Shown here one piece after another: positions 13,830 to 19,407 of a stretch of 19,407 nucleotides of DNA. The DNA comes from JACTUA01 sp035506435 (lineage in GTDB: Archaea; Halobacteriota; Methanomicrobia; Methanomicrobiales; JACTUA01). Positions within the stretch are counted from its first letter, which is position 1, and the number at the start of each line of letters is the position of its first letter. The notes below the pieces were generated by a model. The model had not been told where the DNA came from and ran no database searches. It was given only the letters and a program-made list of their open reading frames with translations. A program made the position numbers and the translations under genes. The stretch lies in the NCBI GenBank assembly GCA_035506435.1, contig DATJPK010000142.1, positions 1 through 19,407 of the forward strand. Reading direction: 5' to 3'.

Positions 13830-15203
13830 CTACCCGATGATCGATCGTTTTACCCTTCTTATCCCCTCCCAGAGCAGAGGATTCTTCATGAGGATTGACT
13901 TAATTCGCCGCTTGAGATCATAGGGATAAATCAGAATATCCCAGTTCCTGTAGTAATACTGCAATCTTTGTTGAAATTCTCTGGAATACGCAAGGATGGT
14001 TTCCCGCCTCTCGGATGTAAATTCGTCATATTTCTTTTCATCAACAAGACTTTCTTTAAAACAGGAATCACCCAGTTTTGTGCCCCTGTACGGGTAGAAG
14101 ATATTTACGCCGCTCGTGGTCGGCCTGATGGTCCGGTTCAAACGAATCGTGTCCCAGATCATCTCCTCTGTCTCCCCGGGAATACCGATGATATTAATCG
14201 CATTGGTTTCCAGCCCGTAACGGTGGCAGAGTTCAAATGCCCGTATGATCTGCTCATTTGACATTTTCCTGTTCATCACTTCGTTCCGTATATATTCGTT
14301 ACCGGATTCGACCCCGAAAGAGACCCGGTAGCATCCTGAATCCTTGAGCAGCCGAATGAATTCTTCATCAACCACGTTTGCGCGAAGCAGACAATCGAAT
14401 TTTACCGGTATGCGTTCCTTGTACACCCTGCAAAACTCCGTCCTCCAGTTCCGGTCCAGCCCGAAGATGTCGTCCATGATCCACACCTTCCTGATAACCG
14501 GAAATTGCCGGAGGGTTTCCTCGATCTCCCGGATGCAGGACTCAGGGCTCCGGTATCGGGGCCGGTTCGCCTGCAGGCCGTATACCCGGGCGATGGCATG
14601 GTTGCTGCAGTAGCTGCAGGAGAAGGGGCAGCCCCGTGAGAAGAGGAAGGGAGCTATCCCATCGCGGGAGACGGTCTCGATATAGGGGTAGGTGGTCTTG
14701 TCAGGGAAGGGGAGACTGTCCAGGTCCGCGATGAGGGGGTTCAGGGGATTCTCCACGATGTCCTCCCCGGACCGGTAGACGAAGTTGGGGGTCCCGGTGA
14801 ACGGCCGTCCCCCCTCGATCCGGTCCAGGAACTCCAGGAAGGCCGGCTCGGCCTCTCCCCGGAAGACCCCGTCCAGGGCCGGAGCCTCCCGCAGGGCATG
14901 GGGGAAGATGGTGGTGTGGACCCCCCCGCAGACGATGATGGTCCCGGGGGACCGGTTCCTGATGCCTTCGGCCATCTCCTTCACGAACCGGAACTGGGAG
15001 GAGACAGAGGTGAAGGCCACCACCCGCGGCTGGAATCCTGCGACGGAATCCGGGAGGGCGGCGGCCTCCCCTTGGTTCTTCACGATGGAGACGCGCGCGG
15101 TGTGCCCCGCCTGCTTCGTCACGGCCACGAGGGAAGCAAGGCCGAAGGAGTATGTTTCGTCATGGGTTCCGTTGATGTTCGTGTACACGAAGAGGACCTT
15201 CAT
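13830..15203 (-). CDS. B12-binding-type radical SAM enzyme
   Basis: The protein has 457 residues. The first ~160 residues resemble a cobalamin-binding domain: MKVLFVYTN, FTSVSSQFRFVKEMAEGI and IIVCGGVHTTIFPHA. The radical SAM core begins with FLFSRGCPFSCSYCSNH, placing the [4Fe-4S] cysteines at C192, C196 and C199. Further core elements are VWIMDDIFG, VSFGVESGNEYIRN and NIIGIPGETEEMI. Relatives in the BchE/hopanoid-modifying group do methylations, cyclisations or other radical chemistry on unreactive carbons. In this locus a sugar or polyprenyl/lipid substrate is the likely guess. The frame is open to 15488, but family similarity begins at ATG 15203, which has GGGGGT 5 bases upstream. It lies 43 bp after the stop of a GT-B-like gene, probably in one transcript. 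The C-terminal half is distinctly AT-richer than the N-terminal half. Confidence 0.84.
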   Translation of the reverse strand: MKVLFVYTNINGTHDETYSFGLASLVAVTKQAGHTARVSIVKNQGEAAALPDSVAGFQPRVVAFTSVSSQFRFVKEMAEGIRNRSPGTIIVCGGVHTTIFPHALREAPALDGVFRGEAEPAFLEFLDRIEGGRPFTGTPNFVYRSGEDIVENPLNPLIADLDSLPFPDKTTYPYIETVSRDGIAPFLFSRGCPFSCSYCSNHAIARVYGLQANRPRYRSPESCIREIEETLRQFPVIRKVWIMDDIFGLDRNWRTEFCRVYKERIPVKFDCLLRANVVDEEFIRLLKDSGCYRVSFGVESGNEYIRNEVMNRKMSNEQIIRAFELCHRYGLETNAINIIGIPGETEEMIWDTIRLNRTIRPTTSGVNIFYPYRGTKLGDSCFKESLVDEKKYDEFTSERRETILAYSREFQQRLQYYYRNWDILIYPYDLKRRIKSILMKNPLLWEGIRRVKRSIIG

Positions 15204-15246
15204 CCCGACCCCCGCTCCCTGTCGCCGTTCATTCCCAATTAATTTC

Positions 15247-17202
15247 TCACTCCCCGCCTGATGAGGGTTTCTCCCCCGTTGCAGGCATGCCATCCCCGCA
15301 GGGCCCGCCTGCGTCCCCAAGGAAAAGGCCCACGCACTCACCCGTGACCGGGGCGAGGGCGTCCCGGACGGCGCCGAGGCCCGCCGCCTCCCGGCCGGCC
15401 CGGTCGCCGGGTCCCCGTGCCCGGATCTCCCCGGCAATCCTGCGGAGATCGGCAGCGTCCGCGGCGGCATACCTGAGGTGTGGAACACCGTCCAGCTTGT
15501 CCATGTTCAGGAAGTTCTCCGAGAGGACAAAGACGGGGACCACGCCGTACCGGAGGGCCTCGAAGCAGACGCTGGTGTAGGTATAGAGGAGGAGATGGGA
15601 GGCAGGGAGGAGGACGTCCAGGGGGTCCTGCGAGAACATGAGGTTCTCGTGGCCGAGGGCGTCCCCCAGGATCGCCTGCACCCCGGGGATGCTCACCATG
15701 GGGTGGCACTTCAGAGTCACCCGGCAGCCGGGATCGCCCCCGAAAGCCAGGGCTGCCTTGGCGATGAGCTCCACCGAGTCCCCGAGGCCGATGGCAGTGG
15801 CGACGAGGATCTGGAGGACCCCGGGGGCACTCCCGCCTGCCGGGGTGGCACCCGGCCCCTTCTCCCAGAGATAGCCGTGCCGGAGGCCGCAACCGGCCAC
15901 GACCCGCTCGGCCGGCCAGCCCTCGCGCCGGAGCACCCGGCAGGAGAGGGGCCCGTTCGTCACGACACGGTCCGGGAGGGGTCGGGTCCCGAACTCCGCA
16001 GCGGCGGGATACATGGAGGTGACCATCCGGGAGAAGGTCACGTTGTCATACCCGGTGATACCGGTGCCGGGCAGGTACTCCCGCACGGCCCACGCGAGGG
16101 CCGCCTCCCAGCTGTGCCCCTCGCAGGTATGGATGATCCGGGCAGGGGTCACGCCGGTCTCCGCCATCCGCCGGAGGAGCGGCCGGTAGAGGAGGGTCTC
16201 GGCATGGACCCGCCGGTTCTCCTCCACCTGTTCCCTGAGAAGGGCCTCCACGGGGAGGCCGTCCAGGGCGATTCCCGCCGGGATATCCGGGGCGAACCCG
16301 GCCGCAGCCCTCCGTGCCCCTGCACGGTCGCGTGGCACGAGGAACATCTCAGGGAGGTAGACCCGTTCCCCACACCCTGCCAGGCGTTCAGCCGCTGCAC
16401 GGAAGGATATGGTGGGGAGCACCCGTCCCAGGTAGGCCACGGAGTACCCCCTCTCCGCGAGGAGCCGGGGGAGGGGGCCGAAGTTGGGGTCCCGGTAGCT
16501 CCCGTCCTGCCCGAAGTTCCGGTTGTCTATCCAGGTGACAAGGAGGACGCTCTTTTCACCGGAGAAGGGGTGGGTCTCCCCCGCCTGGCCGGTTTCCCCG
16601 AGGACCTTCCTTCGCCACTCAAGGCGGGTGTCCAGGTACTGGCCGTACAGGGAGGAGATGGTCCCCACCTCCGGCACGACGGGAAACCGGTCCATGAAGG
16701 ACCGGAGGCCAGGCCCGGACGGAAGGGATACCCGGTCCCCCAGCCGGCGTGCCAGGGGCGGCCGGAGGGGCTCGTGGGCGATCCCCCGGCGGTCGAGGAG
16801 GTCCCGGAGGACGGCCGCCATGGCCGGGGTGGAACAGACCATGCAACCTGGCAGGGGCCCGCCGCTGACCAGGTCACGGGCGGCGGCGAGGAGGCAGATC
16901 CGCGCAAAGAGGAAGCTGTACGGATTTTTCGCCGCGAGCTCTGATGACCACCAGGAGAAATGGTCGTTCCGGGCAGAGAGGGAACCGATGAGGTCGATGA
17001 AGGGCCGCCTGAGCTTCCGGGCTGCCCGGTCCAGCAGCTCTGCCAGGGGGACCCGGCTGATGGCAGGAGGCAGGGTGGCCTCGGTGCGGACCCGCCAGGT
17101 GGTGTCCTCCCCCAGGTAAGCCCAGGAGGTGAGGCCCCGCTCCCCCAGGGCGGGGGCAAAGGCCCCGGCGCCCATATCCCGCTGGCCTGCTATCCTGATC
17201 AT
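15247..17202 (-). CDS. Large GT-B-like surface-carbohydrate biosynthesis protein
   Basis: From ATG 17202 the protein has 651 residues and no membrane segment or signal peptide. It looks like a two-lobed GT-B protein. The N-terminal part contains WWSSELAAKNPYS (about 84-96), and a middle part has VLLVTWIDNRNF and the acid-rich TCEGHSWEAAL. A C-terminal lobe has TLKCHPM (H500) followed by LLYTYTSVCFEALRYGVVPVFV (about 535-560). The KCHP and SVCFEAL pattern recalls the donor-binding lobe of CDP-glycerol glycerophosphotransferase and capsule transferase families. I recognise it only as resembling proteins annotated 'surface carbohydrate biosynthesis'. A TTG at 17265 would add 21 residues, but 17202 has AGGGGG close upstream. 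It is divergent from a second large GT-B-like gene. Confidence 0.72.
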   Translation of the reverse strand: MIRIAGQRDMGAGAFAPALGERGLTSWAYLGEDTTWRVRTEATLPPAISRVPLAELLDRAARKLRRPFIDLIGSLSARNDHFSWWSSELAAKNPYSFLFARICLLAAARDLVSGGPLPGCMVCSTPAMAAVLRDLLDRRGIAHEPLRPPLARRLGDRVSLPSGPGLRSFMDRFPVVPEVGTISSLYGQYLDTRLEWRRKVLGETGQAGETHPFSGEKSVLLVTWIDNRNFGQDGSYRDPNFGPLPRLLAERGYSVAYLGRVLPTISFRAAAERLAGCGERVYLPEMFLVPRDRAGARRAAAGFAPDIPAGIALDGLPVEALLREQVEENRRVHAETLLYRPLLRRMAETGVTPARIIHTCEGHSWEAALAWAVREYLPGTGITGYDNVTFSRMVTSMYPAAAEFGTRPLPDRVVTNGPLSCRVLRREGWPAERVVAGCGLRHGYLWEKGPGATPAGGSAPGVLQILVATAIGLGDSVELIAKAALAFGGDPGCRVTLKCHPMVSIPGVQAILGDALGHENLMFSQDPLDVLLPASHLLLYTYTSVCFEALRYGVVPVFVLSENFLNMDKLDGVPHLRYAAADAADLRRIAGEIRARGPGDRAGREAAGLGAVRDALAPVTGECVGLFLGDAGGPCGDGMPATGEKPSSGGE

Positions 17203-17333
17203 CGTCCCCCTGCCGTCCGCCCTCCGGCTGCCGGTACCTTTGAAAAGTGTCGGCGCTCCGGACAATTGATACTTCCCTCTGGGAGCGCATGTCCATGGAA
17301 CCGGGCAGCCGGGGGCAGCCGTTCTCCAGGTAT

Positions 17334-17347
17334 CAACATGTTAATAG
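17334..17347 (+). promoter_or_regulatory. Candidate promoter for the second GT-B-like gene
   Basis: CAACATGTTAATAG contains a TATA-like TTAATA centred near 17343. A start 27 bases downstream would fall at about 17370, next to the ATG at 17372, so the transcript would be essentially leaderless. That agrees with the absence of a ribosome binding site there. Confidence 0.33.
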
Positions 17348-17371
17348 GGTCACCTCTCCCACACCGGTACA

Positions 17372-19351
17372 ATGCAGCCGGGATCTCTTTCACCCCCGGA
17401 CCGGACGGAGAGGAACCCGGCTCCCGGTTCCCCTCCGGGGGCCCGGCTCGCCGTCTTCGAGCATATTGGGCTCTTCTCCCGCATCCCGGTACACTGGTAC
17501 CTCCTGCGTGGCTACCAGGTCAGGTACCTCGAGATGGACCCCGGCATCGCGAATCAGGGATCCCTGGCCTCCCGGCAGGCCGGCGGCAGGCTCGTGAAGA
17601 TCCGATGGGCGGACCTCGACCTCCGCCGTCAGTACTCCCTCAACAACGAGATCCTCCGGGGAAACCCGGAGGCCTTCTCCCGCGAACTCGGCAGGAGCAG
17701 GCTCAGGGCCCTCCTCCGGGACCTCGTGAGAACGGACCTGGTCGACGAGGCATACCTCAAGCACCTGGCCTTGGAACGGTACGACCTTGCCCTGAAGGCC
17801 TACCAGCTGGTGGAGACGGCGGTGCGCTGGGGGGGTGGGAGATCCCCCGTGATGGTCATCCGCAACCCGGCTCTCGGGCGGCAGCTCCGCGGGAAGCCCG
17901 GGCAGAGGGATCGGCGGTACCGTGTCCCCCTCTGGAACCGGGCAGCCCTCTCCCTCGCAGCCCTCGGGGAGCGGATCGGATATACCCTGGCCCTGGCCGC
18001 CTTCCCCCTGTACCTCCTCGCGAAAGTTGGCCTGCCCGGTCGATCCCTGAACGGCGGGACACCCTACCGGGTCGGTCTCCGGGTGTACCGCACCGATTTC
18101 GGCATGACCAGGCAATACCGGTCCGTGGACTTCCTGGTGGACGGTAAGTCCCTTGCGAAGGAGCAGGTCATCGTCGCCGTCGAAACAGGCCTGGACCCGC
18201 GGTACCGGAAGGTGCTCGCAGGAAAGGGATATGCCCGCGCAGAGGTGGGGGAGTCACTCCATGGGCTGCCCGCGAGCTTCGCCTGGGGGACCATCGTGAA
18301 GCGGGGCTTCCCCTTCCTCCTCCGGTGTATCCCGCCGGCGCTCACGGAGCCGACGTCCGCGGTGCGGCGGACCGTCGAGTTTTTCTACACCTGGCTCCTC
18401 TGGGAGGCCTTCTCGGAGCGGTACACCCTCTCGCATTACGTGACGTACAATGATACCCTGCCGAAGGACGTGATCCGGAACCTCGTTCTCTCCCGCCACG
18501 GGGTCTCGACCTGGTACTATGAGCACTCGAGCAACACCCCGAACCTCTTTGTTCCCGCGGGGCAGGAGGAGTTCCAGACCGTCCACTACGCCCACCTCCT
18601 CTTTGACCACCTGGTCGTCTGGGGGGACCGGGTCAGGCGGTTCTACGCGATGCACCCCCAGCGCATCGCGGCGTATGAGGGCCTGGGATGCCCCTGGTCG
18701 GAGCACGTTGCCCTGATCCGGGGGAACCCGGAGGGGAACGGCTGCCTGAACCGGGCCAGTGAGCATTTCCGGAAGAACCTGGGTGCCGTTCCCCCCCGGA
18801 TCATCAGCGTCTTTGACACCTCGTCGGGCGATATCTCGATCCTCTCCGGGGCCGACCTGACGGGCTTTCTTGAGGGGATCCTCCGGCTCATGGAGGAGGA
18901 GCAGTCCACGGGCTTCATCTTCAAGATGAAGTACGCCTGGGAATACCTTCGGGGGGTCTACCCGGAGCTTCTCCCCCTCTATGAGCGTATCCGGGCCCAT
19001 CCCCGCTGCTACCTCATCGATGCCCTCACCACCGAGGTCTCGGAGGCCATCGCCGCATCAGACCTGGTCATCTCTGCCTGTTTCACCTCGCCCACCATCG
19101 AGGGCCTCGGCGCGGGCCGGAAGGGGATCTTCTACGACGCGGGCGGGAGCTTTCGCGGGTGCCCCTACGACGACATCCCCCGGTTCGTAGCCCATGACTA
19201 CGGCGAGTTGAGGGAGCTCCTCGGGTACTGGCTCGGCGGCGTGACCCCGGCAGAGTTCCGGACCTTCCTCGACACCTACGTGAAGGGCGAGCTGGACGCC
19301 TTCGTCGACGGTAAGGGGATCACCCGGTTCCGGGAACTGCTCCTTCGCTGA
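17372..19351 (+). CDS. Large GT-B-like polysaccharide biosynthesis protein
   Basis: The protein has 659 residues. A proline-rich N-terminal tail (about 1-24) precedes a first alpha/beta lobe (LAVFEHIGLFSRIPVHWYLLRGY). A hydrophobic stretch at about 203-222 (YTLALAAFPLYLLAKVG) may associate with the membrane. The middle contains HYVTYNDTLPKDVIRN and WYYEHSSNTPN. The C-terminal lobe has IISVFDTSSGD, FIFKMKYAWEYL and SEAIAASDLVISACFTSPTIEGLGAGRKGIFYDAGG, like the donor-binding half of GT-B transferases such as the CDP-glycerol transferase group. I cannot assign a substrate. It is divergent from the 651-residue GT-B-like gene, with 169 bp between the starts, so the two may be regulated together. 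ATG 17372 follows a TATA-like box at leaderless spacing. Confidence 0.72.
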   Translation: MQPGSLSPPDRTERNPAPGSPPGARLAVFEHIGLFSRIPVHWYLLRGYQVRYLEMDPGIANQGSLASRQAGGRLVKIRWADLDLRRQYSLNNEILRGNPEAFSRELGRSRLRALLRDLVRTDLVDEAYLKHLALERYDLALKAYQLVETAVRWGGGRSPVMVIRNPALGRQLRGKPGQRDRRYRVPLWNRAALSLAALGERIGYTLALAAFPLYLLAKVGLPGRSLNGGTPYRVGLRVYRTDFGMTRQYRSVDFLVDGKSLAKEQVIVAVETGLDPRYRKVLAGKGYARAEVGESLHGLPASFAWGTIVKRGFPFLLRCIPPALTEPTSAVRRTVEFFYTWLLWEAFSERYTLSHYVTYNDTLPKDVIRNLVLSRHGVSTWYYEHSSNTPNLFVPAGQEEFQTVHYAHLLFDHLVVWGDRVRRFYAMHPQRIAAYEGLGCPWSEHVALIRGNPEGNGCLNRASEHFRKNLGAVPPRIISVFDTSSGDISILSGADLTGFLEGILRLMEEEQSTGFIFKMKYAWEYLRGVYPELLPLYERIRAHPRCYLIDALTTEVSEAIAASDLVISACFTSPTIEGLGAGRKGIFYDAGGSFRGCPYDDIPRFVAHDYGELRELLGYWLGGVTPAEFRTFLDTYVKGELDAFVDGKGITRFRELLLR

Positions 19352-19353
19352 CC

Positions 19354-19388
19354 CGAACCGGGTAATCAGGGGGAAACCCGGGGGTTCG
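19354..19388 (+). terminator. Hairpin after the second GT-B-like gene
   Basis: CGAACCGGGT (19354-19363) pairs with ACCCGG (19376-19381) and then TTCG (19385-19388), with a three-base GGG bulge, giving a 10-bp stem only 2 bases after the stop codon. There is no T-run in the remaining window, so a 3'-end structure is supported but termination is not proven. Confidence 0.38.
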
Positions 19389-19407
19389 CGCCTTCGGGTA
19401 TCAGGCC

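Noticed and set aside
15204..15488. 95-residue N-terminal extension of the radical SAM protein
   Set aside because: It overlaps the 3' end of the preceding GT-B-like gene and is low-complexity; MKVLFVYTN is the typical start.
15478..16944. 488-codon plus-strand open frame
   Set aside because: It is antisense to the GT-B-like gene and its composition (G, P, E, H rich) is that of a shadow frame.
16960..18147. 395-codon plus-strand frame crossing the divergent promoter region
   Set aside because: It spans the starts of two oppositely oriented genes and is dominated by Pro, Gly and Arg; no domain is recognisable.
1..19407. CRISPR arrays, tRNA or rRNA genes, insertion sequences
   Set aside because: I looked for regularly spaced direct repeats, cloverleaf-like segments with a T-loop, and transposase or integrase motifs and saw none.

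Overview
The window looks like a high-GC euryarchaeal chromosome, most likely a methanogen of the Methanomicrobiales type. The main evidence is an adjacent pair of topoisomerase VI subunits (Top6B with the long archaeal C-terminal domain, then Top6A) behind a histidyl-tRNA synthetase. Promoter-like BRE/TATA modules of the form GAAAC or CGAAA followed by an AT-rich box, short leaders, overlapping genes and frequent GTG/TTG starts fit an archaeon. The genus assignment is an inference, since no rRNA or methanogenesis gene is present.

Layout. (1) 1-308: an AT-rich stretch without a convincing gene, holding inverted repeats and a promoter. (2) 309-4795, plus strand: a housekeeping cluster of a small membrane protein, hisS, top6B and top6A, with the last three overlapping. 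(3) 4864-8583, minus strand: a tightly overlapped nucleotide-sugar operon read from right to left: GT4 glycosyltransferase, LegB-like 4,6-dehydratase, sugar-1-phosphate nucleotidyltransferase, RMD-like 4-ketoreductase. (4) 8584-8891: divergent promoter region. (5) 8892-11939, plus strand: a three-gene module of a pyruvate-aldolase-like DRE-TIM enzyme with an extra C-terminal domain, a KdsB-like CMP-sugar synthetase and a HAD phosphatase. (6) 11952-13427, minus strand: a hexapeptide acetyltransferase behind a GalE-like SDR enzyme. (7) 13428-13829: a non-coding stretch with a duplicated promoter-like module and a run of five potential stem-loops. (8) 13830-17202, minus strand: a B12-binding radical SAM enzyme behind a large GT-B-like protein. 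(9) 17372-19351, plus strand: a second large GT-B-like protein, divergent from the first.

From 4864 onward almost every gene fits synthesis, activation, modification or transfer of surface sugars (S-layer glycan, lipoglycan or exopolysaccharide). Module 3 can make a nucleotide-activated 6-deoxy sugar and supplies one transferase. Module 5 reads as a route to a CMP-activated 3-deoxy-2-ulosonic acid in which a pyruvate/aldehyde aldolase takes the place of the PEP-dependent KdsA/NeuB synthase; this is the most interesting candidate system here. The two large GT-B-like proteins are likely transferases of unknown specificity. No flippase, polymerase or oligosaccharyltransferase is visible, so the locus probably continues past 19407.
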